Shown here: positions 43,622 through 52,737 of the stretch, piece after piece
Numbering within the stretch: position 1 is the stretch's first letter
How the letters are laid out: each line of letters opens with the position of its first letter
Source: Bifidobacterium vansinderenii
GTDB lineage: Bacteria; Actinomycetota; Actinomycetes; Actinomycetales; Bifidobacteriaceae
Reading direction: 5' to 3'
Length of the DNA stretch: 64,000 nt
NCBI RefSeq assembly: GCF_002234915.1
Contig: NZ_NEWD01000038.1
Span: 1 to 64,000, forward strand
Translations under genes and position numbers: made by a program
The notes under the pieces: generated by a model
Database searches by the model: none
The model's input: the letters and a program-made list of their open reading frames with translations, nothing else
What the model was told of the DNA's origin: nothing

Positions 43622-45241
43622 TCAGCGCTCCTCGGCGCCGGAGCCGGCGGCACCGGCCGCGGCGCGTTCGGCCATCCACGCCTCCACGTCGTCGGGCTGC
43701 TTCGGAATGTCGTGGCTGATCCACTCGGGGCCGTTCTCCGTCATGAGCACGTCATCCTCAATGCGGATGCCGATGCCGCGGTATTCCGGCGGCACGAGCA
43801 GGTCGTTCTCCTTGAAGTAGAGTCCCGGCTCGATGGTGAACGTGATGCCCGGCGTGATCGGACGCTCCTGATACGACTCGAAACGGGCCTGCGCGCAATC
43901 GTGCACGTCAAGACCCAGATGGTGCGCCACGCCACAGGCGAGCCAACGGCGATGCTGCTGGCCTTCGGGGGAGAGGGACTCCTCCACGCTCACCGGCAGG
44001 ATGCCGAACTCGTGCAGCGACTCGGCGATCGAACGCATCACCGCATCATGGATGTGATGGTAGGTGACGCCGGGCTTGGCGGCGTCGAATCCGGCCTGCT
44101 GCGCCTTGAGCACGGCCTCGTACAGGCGGCGCTGGAACGGCGTGAACTTTCCGTTGGTGGGGAAGGTGCGGGTGATGTCGGCGGTGTACAGGCTGTTGAC
44201 CTCCACGCCGGCGTCGATGAGCAGCAGATCACCGGAGTCGATGCTGCCGGTGTTGCGCACCCAGTGCAGCGTCGCGGCATGGGCGCCGGAGGCCACGATC
44301 GTCTCATAGCCCTCGTCGTTGCCCTCTTCGCGGGCGTTGGCGTTGAACGCGCCCTCGAGGATGCGTTCGCTGCGCGGCTTGTCGAGCGCGCCGGGCAGCG
44401 CGGTGAGCATACGGTCGAAGCCTCGCTTGGTGGCGGCCACGGCCTTGCGGATCTCGCCCACCTCGTACGAGTCCTTGACCATGCGGGCCTCGGCCGCGTA
44501 CTCGTGCAGACGGTCGTCGGCGGCACGGTTGCGGTCGGGGTCGGCCCAGCCGTTCTGCTCGCGGATGAGCTCCACCTCGCCGGTGATCTGCGGGTCGGCC
44601 TCGCGCACCACGCGCAGCTGCACGGCGCCCTCCTCCGGGCCCACGTCCTTGGACAGCGCGTCGGACAGCTGCGAGATGTCACGGGTGTTCAGTCCGGTCA
44701 TCGTGGTGAATTCCTTGAGACCCGGGCGGGCGCCCACCCAGTATTCGCCGTAGCCGGAACGGTAGTAGTCCTCGGTCGTCTGATCGGCGCGCGGCTTGAG
44801 AAACAGCGTGGCGGTGTGCGTGCGTCCGGCCTTGGCGTCTTCACCGTCCGGGTCCACCGGGTCGAGCACCAGCACGGCGCCCGCCTCATAATCCTCGCCC
44901 AGTCCCGTGTAGTAGGCAAACGTCGTATCCGGGCGGAACGCGTAGTCGCAGTCGTTGTTGCGGGTCTTGGGCTGACCGGCCGGAATGACGATGCGGCTGC
45001 CGGGGAACCGCTTGCCGAGCGCCTCAAGACGTGCGGGAATGTACTTGCTGGACTCCAGCGGCGTGACGCCGGGATCCACCTCGCCCCAGCCCTCGGTCAT
45101 GAACTTCCTGAACGATTCCGAACGCGGGGAGAGCGTGCGGTTCGCCACGCGCTCGCCCACGGCCTGTGCGCTCAGCTCCTCCTCATCCTGCTGATACCTT
45201 TTCTCCGCCTGTGCGCTTCGCGTCTCGTCGCTTGCCGACAT
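43622..45241 (-). CDS. pepP: Xaa-Pro aminopeptidase (aminopeptidase P)
   Basis: This metallopeptidase releases N-terminal residues preceding proline, useful with the peptide importers of this region. The N-terminal aminopeptidase-P domain contains RNNDCDYAFRPDTTFAYYTG. The C-terminal creatinase fold keeps the metal ligands Asp in LLIDAGVEV and TADITRTFP, His in VAHHLGLDVHD, and Glu in FTIEPGLY and IRIEDDVL. ATG 45241 (MSASDETRS) has AAAGGAG upstream, giving 539 residues. It is divergent from folC. Confidence 0.94.
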   Translation of the reverse strand: MSASDETRSAQAEKRYQQDEEELSAQAVGERVANRTLSPRSESFRKFMTEGWGEVDPGVTPLESSKYIPARLEALGKRFPGSRIVIPAGQPKTRNNDCDYAFRPDTTFAYYTGLGEDYEAGAVLVLDPVDPDGEDAKAGRTHTATLFLKPRADQTTEDYYRSGYGEYWVGARPGLKEFTTMTGLNTRDISQLSDALSKDVGPEEGAVQLRVVREADPQITGEVELIREQNGWADPDRNRAADDRLHEYAAEARMVKDSYEVGEIRKAVAATKRGFDRMLTALPGALDKPRSERILEGAFNANAREEGNDEGYETIVASGAHAATLHWVRNTGSIDSGDLLLIDAGVEVNSLYTADITRTFPTNGKFTPFQRRLYEAVLKAQQAGFDAAKPGVTYHHIHDAVMRSIAESLHEFGILPVSVEESLSPEGQQHRRWLACGVAHHLGLDVHDCAQARFESYQERPITPGITFTIEPGLYFKENDLLVPPEYRGIGIRIEDDVLMTENGPEWISHDIPKQPDDVEAWMAERAAAGAAGSGAEER

Positions 45242-45496
45242 CGCGCCGCTCCTTTCGATCATGCCCGTGCAGCGTCCGCATGACGTCTGCATCGCTATCG
45301 CTCATCTTAGGAGATGCTTCACGCGAATGGCGTTCATCATGCCACCGGCGTCGTCACGATGTACGCCCGTCGCGTATGGGCACCCATGGTCACAGCGATT
45401 GCCTAGAATACATCGAGCATCGATGTGCATCGACCATTGCCGTGCGCATCGGATACTTCAGACGTGACGCGCGGAAAGGGCATGAAGGCAAGAGGT

Positions 45497-46912
45497 ATGT
45501 CTTTCGAACATCCGAACACTGCAGGAACAAGCCTCAACGAGGTGTATCGCACGATCATGAAGCGGGCTCCCGAGCACGATTTCGATCCCACGCTCGACCG
45601 CATGCAGATGATGATGGATCTGCTGGGGCATCCTGAGCAGTCGTTCCGTGTGGTGCACATCACCGGCACGAACGGCAAGGGCTCCACCGCCCGTATGGTC
45701 GAATCGATCTGCCGTCACTACGGACTGCGTACCGGACTGTACACGTCGCCGCACGTGGAGTCGATCACCGAGCGCATCTGCATCGACGGACAGCGCCTGT
45801 CCGACGACGAGTTCGTCGACATCTGGGATCAGATCAAGGACTTCGTGGACCTGGTCGACGCCAAGTCCGTCGAGCAGGGCGGTCCGAAGATGAGCTTCTT
45901 CGAGGTGCTCACTGCCATGGCCATCTGGGCGTTCGCCGACGCGCCGGTCGATGTGGCCGTGATCGAGGTTGGCATGGGCGGCCGGTGGGACGCCACCAAC
46001 GTGCTCAATGGCGACGCGTCGATCATCGGTCCGGTGGACATGGACCACATGCAGTGGCTGGGCGACACCGTGGAGCAGATCGCCACCGAGAAGGCCGGCA
46101 TCGTCAAGCCCAACTCCACCGTGATCGTCGGCCCGCAGACCCACGAGACCGTGCTGCCGATCATCGAGGACGCCGTACGCGAGCAGGGCGCACAGGGACT
46201 GGCGCGTGACGGCCAGGAGATGGAGGTCGTCTCCCGTCAGCTCGCCGTCGGTGGTCAGATGGTTACGCTGCGCACGCCGAACGGCGTGTACGAGCAGGTT
46301 CCCGTCGCCATGTTCGGCGAACATCAGGCGCACAACGCCCTGTCCGCGCTCGCCGCGGCCGAAGTGGTGATCCCGGTCAACGGCCCGCTCGACGGCGACG
46401 TGGTCGCCGAGGCCCTGGGCAGCGTGAAGGTGCCCGGCCGCATCGAGGTGGTTCGCAACTCGCCCACGATCATCGTGGACGGCGGCCACAACATCCAGGC
46501 GGTCACCGCACTGCGCGAGGCCATCGAGGAGAACTTCTCCTTCCAGCACCTCATCGGCGTGGTCTCCATGATGGCCGACAAGGAGGTCGAGTCCGTGCTC
46601 GGCATCCTCGAGCCGATCCTCGACACCATCGTCGTCACCCAGAACTCGTGGACGAGCCGCGTCATGCCCGCCGAGGATCTCGAGAAGATCGCCATCGACG
46701 TGTTCGGCCCCGACCGCGTGATTCGTAAGGACTTCCTGCCCGACGCCATTCAGGCCGCCGTCGATCTCGCCGACGAATCCGACGAGACGGGCATCGGCTA
46801 CGGTCAGGGCGTCCTCGTCTGCGGCAGCTTCGTCACTGCCGGTGACGCCCGTCATCTGCTGAAGGAACAGCCGAACGCCGACCTCGCCAAACCGAAGTCG
46901 GAGCGCGCCTAG
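45497..46912 (+). CDS. folC: Folylpolyglutamate synthase / dihydrofolate synthase
   Basis: This ATP-dependent Mur-ligase-family enzyme adds glutamate to folates. The P-loop is GTNGKGST at 57-64, the folate loop includes TSPHVESITERI, and the C-terminal domain has the VDGGHNIQA motif. ATG 45497 is preferred, with GAAGG upstream; ATG 45482 is one base from a GGAAAGGG and less well placed. It is 471 residues long. Its stop overlaps the smc GTG (TAGTG). Confidence 0.93.
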   Translation: MSFEHPNTAGTSLNEVYRTIMKRAPEHDFDPTLDRMQMMMDLLGHPEQSFRVVHITGTNGKGSTARMVESICRHYGLRTGLYTSPHVESITERICIDGQRLSDDEFVDIWDQIKDFVDLVDAKSVEQGGPKMSFFEVLTAMAIWAFADAPVDVAVIEVGMGGRWDATNVLNGDASIIGPVDMDHMQWLGDTVEQIATEKAGIVKPNSTVIVGPQTHETVLPIIEDAVREQGAQGLARDGQEMEVVSRQLAVGGQMVTLRTPNGVYEQVPVAMFGEHQAHNALSALAAAEVVIPVNGPLDGDVVAEALGSVKVPGRIEVVRNSPTIIVDGGHNIQAVTALREAIEENFSFQHLIGVVSMMADKEVESVLGILEPILDTIVVTQNSWTSRVMPAEDLEKIAIDVFGPDRVIRKDFLPDAIQAAVDLADESDETGIGYGQGVLVCGSFVTAGDARHLLKEQPNADLAKPKSERA

Positions 46913-49900
46913 TGTATCTCAAGGAACTCACGCTCAAGGGCTTCAAATCCTTCGCCTCCGCCACCACGCTCCGCTTCGAGCCCGGCATCACGGCAGTGGT
47001 GGGGCCCAACGGCTCCGGCAAGTCGAACATCGTCGACGCTCTCACTTGGGTGATGGGCGAACAGGGTGCGAAGAACCTGCGCGGCACCTCCATGGAGGAC
47101 GTCATCTTCGCGGGCACCACCTCGCGCCCTGCACTTGGCCGTGCACAGGTGTCGCTGACCATCGACAACTCCGACCGCGTGCTCGACATCGACTACACGG
47201 AAGTGACGATCAGCCGCACCATGTTTCGCGGAGGCGGATCCGAATACGAGATCAACGGCACGCCGTGCCGTCTACTCGACATTCAGGAGCTGCTCAGCGA
47301 CACCGGTCTCGGCTCGCACATGCACGTGATCGTCGGCCAGGGGAGGCTCGACCAGATCCTGCACGCCGACCCGACCGGCCACCGCGCGTTCATCGAGGAG
47401 GCCGCCGGCATCCTCAAGCATCGCAAGCGCAAGGAGCGTGCACTGCGCAAGCTCACCGCCACCGAAGCGAATCTGGCGCGTCTCGACGATCTGCTCGGCG
47501 AGATCAGACGACAGATGGGCCCGCTGGGACGTCAGGCTCGCATCTCGCGCAAGGCCGACGCCATCCAGGTGTCCGTGCGTGACGCGCAAAGCCGCATCAT
47601 GGCCGACGACGCCGCGCAACTGATCGAACGGAGAGACGCCAACCGCGAGGAACTCACCCGCGTACGCGGCGAGCTCGCCGGTGAACAGCGCACACTGGCC
47701 GAAGTCAAGATCCGTATCGAACAGGTGGAAGCCGCGTCGCGCGAATCCTCGCCCGCCATCGCCGCTCTCACCGCCACCTGGCACGAAATGAGCCAGATCC
47801 ACGAACGGCTCGAGTCATTGGCTTCCTTGGCCGACGAACGTCGCAGCTCACTGCTCGGCCAGATCACTGAAAACCTCGGCGAAGACCCGGAACTGCTCAT
47901 ACACCGTGCCGACGAGCTCACCGCGCAGGCCGACGACCAGCACGCCAAAGCCGCCGAAACACAGCAGACGCTGAAGCAGGCGCAGGAGCACCGCGCCGAG
48001 CTTGAACGTCAGCTCGCATCCCTGCGACAGACCATGGCCGAGCTGCGCAAGAGCACCCGCGAACGGGAAAGCCGCATCGCGCAGCTTCGCGAGCTCATCG
48101 CCCGTGAGGAGGCGCTCCTGCAATCCGCCACGGCACAGCGCGACGACATCAACGGCCAGCGGGACGCACTGCACTCCCAACTGGAAACCGCCGTCGCCGA
48201 ACAGGGTGAGCTTGAACATCGAATCCCCGAGAACGACGAACCCGACGACACCGCCCTTGTCGAAGCCCGCACGGCACTCGAACAGACACAGGCGCAGGTA
48301 CGCGAACTCGAGGATCATCGCCGCGCTGTGGAAACCCGCATGGTCTCGCTCAACGCCAAGGCCGATGCGCTCGCCGACACCCTCGACGGACGCAACGCGG
48401 CAGGAGCGCTGGAACAGGACCCGCAGACAGGCGCGCTGGGCCATCTCACCGACTTCATCCAAGTGGAGGACGGCTGGGAGGAGGCCGTCTCCCACGCGCT
48501 CGACGTGTTCGCCGGCGCGATCGTGGTGGCCGACGACACAAACGTCGACCATGCGCTGACCCGCGCCAAATCGGACAGACTGGGCAAGGCGGTCCTGCTC
48601 AGGACCCTCTCCGCGGAGGAGATCGCGGACGCCGATCCGACCCATCCAATGGGTCAGCTGGGTCAGCGAGAAACGGATACCGCCGACCGTGCCGATATTC
48701 CCGGCATCGCCGACCTCATCCGCATCAACCCGAACGCCGAGAACGCCGATGCTGCGCAGGGCACGGTCCGTGCCGTACGCCATCTCGTCGCCGATGTAGC
48801 GGCCGCCCGCTCGCGCGACGAGGCGATGCACGCCGTACGTCACGGCTGGCAGGCCGCGGTCACCATGGACGGGGAACTGTTCCGTGGCGGCGTGGCCGCG
48901 GTCGGCGGCTCGGCGCTGGCCCAAAGCGATTTGAGCCTAGCGGCACGACGCAACCGTGCACTGGCCGACGTGGCGAAACTGAGCGACGAGCTCACCGCGC
49001 TGGACGCCGATCTGGCCGAAGCCAAGGAGCGGTCGGAACAGGCGTCCGAGCTCGTGCAGAACGAGCAGACCCTGCTCGCCGAACGTCGTCTGCAGATCCA
49101 GCAGTCCCGGCAGATGCTGAAGACGGCGGGGGAGAGGACGGCGTCGCTGCGTGCCAGGCTGGAGACTCTGGAACGCAAGGCGTCCGCTATCGACGAGGCA
49201 CAACAGGAGCACACGCTCAAGCTCAACGATCTCAATCGGGCCATGACCTCCATGAACGACGCCCACGATGCGCATGCGGACATCGACGATCTGGACGTAC
49301 GCGAACACGAGCTGGACACCATGCTGGCCACGGCCCGCAATGACGAGCTCGCCGCCACCATGGCTTGGAACGAGGCAACGCGTCAGGCACAGTCGCTCGT
49401 CCGCCAAGCCGGATTGCTTCGCGACAACGCCCATCAGGCGGAACAGCGCCGCATCAGGATTGAGTCGTTGAACGCTAGGCGTCGCAAGCAGGCCGATCAG
49501 GCAGCCCGCATTGCCGAACGCGCCAAGGCGGTGGCCGCCGACCTCGCGAAGCGCATCGGCCAGGTGGAGGAACGGCGCGCCATGGAACAGCGGTCCGCCG
49601 CCAGAAACGACGACGAGCTCGCCGACCTGCGTGCGCGCCGCGACCGTCTGGAACCGCGCGTGGTCGACCTGCGCGGCCGGGAGCACGGGCTCGACATGAA
49701 TCGGGAACGCATGGCGGCCGACTACGAGCAGCTCGCCACCCGCATCTCCGAGACGCTGGGTATGACCGTGGATGAGGCCGTGCGCGACTACGGTCCCGAC
49801 CAGCCCGTGCCGGTGCTCGACGAGACCGGCAACCCGAACGGACAGACCGTCTACGTGCGCGACGAACAGGTGCAGCGACTGGAACGAGCCAAACGCGATC

Positions 49901-50505
49901 TCATCAGACTCGGCAAGGTGAACCCGCTCGCCACCGAGGAGTATGACGCGCTCAAGGCCCGCAACCAGTATCTCAACGACCAGCGCAACGACGTGGCCCG
50001 CTCCCGCGACGACCTGATGGCGTTGATCAAACAGCTCGACTCCACCATGGTCGACGTATTCCGCAAGGCGTTCGACGACACCGCCGAGGCGTTCACCACC
50101 ATGTTCGGCGTGCTGTTCCCCGGCGGTCACGGCACGCTGAAGCTCGACAATCCGAACGATCCGCTCAATTCCGGCGTGATCGTGCAGGCCCGACCGGCCG
50201 GCAAGCGAGTAAAGCGCCTGAGTCTGCTGTCCGGCGGCGAGCGTTCGCTGACCGCACTGGCGTTCCTGTTCGCGATCTTCACCGCGCGTCCCAGCCCGTT
50301 CTACGTGATGGACGAGGTGGAGGCCGCGCTCGACGACGTGAACCTGACCCGTCTGCTCGACGCGTTCGAGAAGCTGCGCGAGCACGCTCAGCTGATCGTC
50401 ATCACGCATCAGCAGCGCACGATGGGCATTGCCGACGCATTGTACGGCGTGACGATGCGTGCTGACGGCGTCACCGCCGTGGTGAGTCAGAAGCTGGAAC
50501 GGTAG
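46912..50505 (+). CDS. smc: Chromosome segregation ATPase SMC
   Basis: This is the condensin core that compacts and aligns sister chromosomes with ScpA and ScpB. The 1197-residue protein has Walker A GPNGSGKS at 31-38, two long coiled coils (about 170-490 and 650-1000), and a hinge at about 500-640 (GALGHLTDFIQVEDGWEEAV). The ABC signature LSGGER is at 1106-1111, and Walker B ends in VMDEVEAALDD with Asp1134-Glu1135. It starts with GTG overlapping the folC stop. Transcription ends at a 24-bp-stem hairpin shared with the convergent racemase gene. Confidence 0.97.
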   Translation: MYLKELTLKGFKSFASATTLRFEPGITAVVGPNGSGKSNIVDALTWVMGEQGAKNLRGTSMEDVIFAGTTSRPALGRAQVSLTIDNSDRVLDIDYTEVTISRTMFRGGGSEYEINGTPCRLLDIQELLSDTGLGSHMHVIVGQGRLDQILHADPTGHRAFIEEAAGILKHRKRKERALRKLTATEANLARLDDLLGEIRRQMGPLGRQARISRKADAIQVSVRDAQSRIMADDAAQLIERRDANREELTRVRGELAGEQRTLAEVKIRIEQVEAASRESSPAIAALTATWHEMSQIHERLESLASLADERRSSLLGQITENLGEDPELLIHRADELTAQADDQHAKAAETQQTLKQAQEHRAELERQLASLRQTMAELRKSTRERESRIAQLRELIAREEALLQSATAQRDDINGQRDALHSQLETAVAEQGELEHRIPENDEPDDTALVEARTALEQTQAQVRELEDHRRAVETRMVSLNAKADALADTLDGRNAAGALEQDPQTGALGHLTDFIQVEDGWEEAVSHALDVFAGAIVVADDTNVDHALTRAKSDRLGKAVLLRTLSAEEIADADPTHPMGQLGQRETDTADRADIPGIADLIRINPNAENADAAQGTVRAVRHLVADVAAARSRDEAMHAVRHGWQAAVTMDGELFRGGVAAVGGSALAQSDLSLAARRNRALADVAKLSDELTALDADLAEAKERSEQASELVQNEQTLLAERRLQIQQSRQMLKTAGERTASLRARLETLERKASAIDEAQQEHTLKLNDLNRAMTSMNDAHDAHADIDDLDVREHELDTMLATARNDELAATMAWNEATRQAQSLVRQAGLLRDNAHQAEQRRIRIESLNARRRKQADQAARIAERAKAVAADLAKRIGQVEERRAMEQRSAARNDDELADLRARRDRLEPRVVDLRGREHGLDMNRERMAADYEQLATRISETLGMTVDEAVRDYGPDQPVPVLDETGNPNGQTVYVRDEQVQRLERAKRDLIRLGKVNPLATEEYDALKARNQYLNDQRNDVARSRDDLMALIKQLDSTMVDVFRKAFDDTAEAFTTMFGVLFPGGHGTLKLDNPNDPLNSGVIVQARPAGKRVKRLSLLSGGERSLTALAFLFAIFTARPSPFYVMDEVEAALDDVNLTRLLDAFEKLREHAQLIVITHQQRTMGIADALYGVTMRADGVTAVVSQKLER

Positions 50506-50518
50506 TCACAGCCCATAG

Positions 50519-50578
50519 CAGAAAGCGGCGTTGTTGCAAGCGCGATATTGATATCGCTTGCAACAACGCCGCTTTCTG
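50519..50578. terminator. Bidirectional terminator between smc and the racemase gene
   Basis: Arms 50519-50542 and 50555-50578 are perfect 24-bp complements (CAGAAAGCGGCGTTG and on to AAGCG) around a 12-base loop. CTTTCTG closes the plus-strand side and the mirror applies on the minus strand. Confidence 0.85.
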
Positions 50579-50607
50579 ATGAGTAAGATGATTCCGCGTC
50601 TACATGA

Positions 50608-51324
50608 TCATCCGCGCAACGCCTTAGCGCGGGCGACGGTGTCGTCCACAAGAATGGCCTGCGCGTCGATGATCGGCATGTCCGGCATGGGGAACGCCTC
50701 GTTGAGCACGGACAGTTCGGTGCAGCCGAGAATCACCGTGTCGCAGCGGTAGTAGTTGAGCATGGTGTCGATGGCGGCCTCGTATCGTTCGCGATTGAGC
50801 TCGCCGGTGCCCTTCACGTCGTGGTAGATCAGATAGTCCACGCGATGCTGCATGCTCTCGTCCGGTTCGACGAACTCGTATCCCGCCTCCTCCACAGCCT
50901 TGCGGTACACGCCCGACGCGCGGGATCCCTCGGTGCCCATGAACCCGACGCGACGGTACTCGCCGGCGGGGTACAGGCGGCTCATGCGCCGTACCGCGCC
51001 ACGCGGCATGTGCAGGATCGGCACGTCGGTGAGCGCCTGGAAACGGTCGTAGAAGTAATGGGCCGTGTTGCAGGTGAGCACGATGAAGCTCGCCCCCATG
51101 GCCGTGGCCTTCTCGATATCGTCGGCGATCACGGGGAAGGGGTCCTCCTGACTGCGGCCGAGAATGAACTCGGTACGGTCAGGCACGCTGGCGTCGTTGA
51201 ACACCACATAGTCGAGGAATTCCTGATCGCGGTGCGCGTGCGTGGCCTGATTGACCAGACGCACGTAGCTTTCGGTGGCCAGGGATCCCATGCCGCCCAG
51301 AACAGCGAAAAACGGTCGTTTCAT
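50608..51324 (-). CDS. Aspartate/glutamate racemase-family protein, probable aspartate racemase
   Basis: This cofactor-independent racemase (238 aa) has both catalytic cysteines: Cys85 in VLTCNTAH and Cys201 in LGCTELS. It is the last gene of a minus-strand run with a D-aspartate-ligase-like enzyme and two MurE-type ligases. That context points to making D-Asp for the peptidoglycan bridge. Asp specificity is inferred from the neighbours. A 16-bp stem-loop (51351-51394) lies in the 141-bp gap upstream. Confidence 0.88.
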   Translation of the reverse strand: MKRPFFAVLGGMGSLATESYVRLVNQATHAHRDQEFLDYVVFNDASVPDRTEFILGRSQEDPFPVIADDIEKATAMGASFIVLTCNTAHYFYDRFQALTDVPILHMPRGAVRRMSRLYPAGEYRRVGFMGTEGSRASGVYRKAVEEAGYEFVEPDESMQHRVDYLIYHDVKGTGELNRERYEAAIDTMLNYYRCDTVILGCTELSVLNEAFPMPDMPIIDAQAILVDDTVARAKALRG

Positions 51325-51350
51325 GTATGCTCCACTTGCCTTGTCCGCAT

Positions 51351-51394
51351 GCCGTCGCGTCGGGATGATCGGGGGAGGATCCCGACGCGACGGC
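51351..51394. other. Intercistronic stem-loop upstream of the racemase gene
   Basis: Perfect 16-bp arms (GCCGTCGCGTCGGGAT and its complement) around a 12-base loop, with no T-run on either strand. It is likely a processing or stability element in the operon mRNA. Confidence 0.6.
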
Positions 51395-51465
51395 CACGTT
51401 CACGGTGATTGTCGGATGTATTGTCGAATTTGCCTGAGAAGCAATGATAGCAGCGCGGAATCCGT

Positions 51466-52701
51466 CTACTTCTTGACGAAGTACTTGGCGTAGCTCTTCT
51501 TGTAGATGGAGAACATGTGGCGGATCATGAGCCAGCGCAGCGGGTTCATATCCTTGGAGTACTCGAGCGTAGTGCCCCAGTTGCCCGCCTTGAGCATGGA
51601 CTCTCCGCGGCGCTTGTCGTCGCCCTCGGCCACGTAGTCGGTGAAGATGGAGCGCGGGATCTCCAGCCACAGCTTGGATCCGCGTCCGAACACGGTGTTG
51701 CCGTCGAACGGCGTGTCCTCCACCAGATCCTCCACGAAGTACTTGGCCAGATTGAAGCCGTTGAGCGTGACGAAGTAGCTGGAGCGTCCCTGACGCAGGT
51801 TGATCTCGAACAGCTTGTACTTGCCGTCGCGTTCGTCGTACTTCATGTCGAAGTTGGCCACGCCCTCGTACTTGATGTCCTCGAGGAACGTCTTGATCGT
51901 GCGGAACACCTCCTCGTTGTAGTCGGGGATGATGGCCGCGTAGTTGCCGGCCGCCACGGGGGAGGGGTCCTCGAGCAGCGGGTGGCCGAGGAACATCATG
52001 CGCACCCGGTGATGCTTGTCCACGTAGGCGTTGAGCACGCGCATGCGGCTGTCGTCGCCGGGGATGAAGTCCTGGATCACCATCTCGGACGTGTATCCGG
52101 CGTCGTAGGCGCGCTTGATGATCGTCTCGAGCTCGGCCGGATCCTGGAAGATGTACGCCTTGCGACGGCCCTCGAAGTCGATGTTCAGCCATTCTACGCT
52201 GTTCGCCGGCTTCATGGCCACCGGGTAGTCGAACGGCAGATTGCGGTATTCGCCGGCGCGCACCTCGTCGACGGTCAGGGAGCGGGTCTTCGGATGCGGC
52301 AGATCGTACTGCTCGCAGATCTCATAGAACGTGGTCTTGTAGGCGAGGCGGCGTGACAGACGAATGTCGAGCGTGTTGTACACGAAGTACTTGCGCAGAT
52401 CGTCGCCGCACTGGCTGAGCAGGTTTGCATACACGTCGCCGCAGGGGATGAGCAGCAGCGTACGATCCGGGTCCTCGGCCTTCATACGCTTGCCCAGATC
52501 GAGCATGAAGTCACGGAACTTCACGAAGTTGTTGAAATCGTCCACGATGTGCACGTTGACGATCTTGCTGAACTTGGTGGGGCTCAGCTGGAAGTACGCG
52601 TACGCATCCGACACGATGCCGTACTCCTCATGGAACGCGCGGGCCATACCGTACACGTTGATGTCGCTGCCCAGCAGAATCGGCTGGAATTTCTTCGCCA
52701 T
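51466..52701 (-). CDS. ATP-grasp carboxylate-amine ligase, probable D-aspartate ligase
   Basis: The 411-residue protein resembles the Enterococcus faecium D-aspartate ligase (Asl-fm), which activates the beta-carboxyl of D-Asp and joins it to the side-chain amine of the third stem residue of UDP-MurNAc-pentapeptide. Visible features are the N-terminal ILLGSDINVYGMARAFHEEY, an ATP-grasp middle (DYPVAMKPANSVEW), and the metal-binding end FDMKYDERDGKYKLFEINL with RQGRSS. It starts at ATG 52701 with AAGGAGAGG upstream. Position between an aspartate racemase and MurE-type ligases strongly supports the role; the exact amine acceptor (Lys or Orn) is unknown. Confidence 0.82.
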   Translation of the reverse strand: MAKKFQPILLGSDINVYGMARAFHEEYGIVSDAYAYFQLSPTKFSKIVNVHIVDDFNNFVKFRDFMLDLGKRMKAEDPDRTLLLIPCGDVYANLLSQCGDDLRKYFVYNTLDIRLSRRLAYKTTFYEICEQYDLPHPKTRSLTVDEVRAGEYRNLPFDYPVAMKPANSVEWLNIDFEGRRKAYIFQDPAELETIIKRAYDAGYTSEMVIQDFIPGDDSRMRVLNAYVDKHHRVRMMFLGHPLLEDPSPVAAGNYAAIIPDYNEEVFRTIKTFLEDIKYEGVANFDMKYDERDGKYKLFEINLRQGRSSYFVTLNGFNLAKYFVEDLVEDTPFDGNTVFGRGSKLWLEIPRSIFTDYVAEGDDKRRGESMLKAGNWGTTLEYSKDMNPLRWLMIRHMFSIYKKSYAKYFVKK

Positions 52702-52737
52702 GATGTGTTGTTGTCCTCTCCTTGGGAACGGTGTGTT

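Noticed and set aside
43712-45283. A 523-codon plus-strand frame opposite aminopeptidase P
   Set aside because: Low-complexity composition typical of antisense to GC-rich coding DNA.
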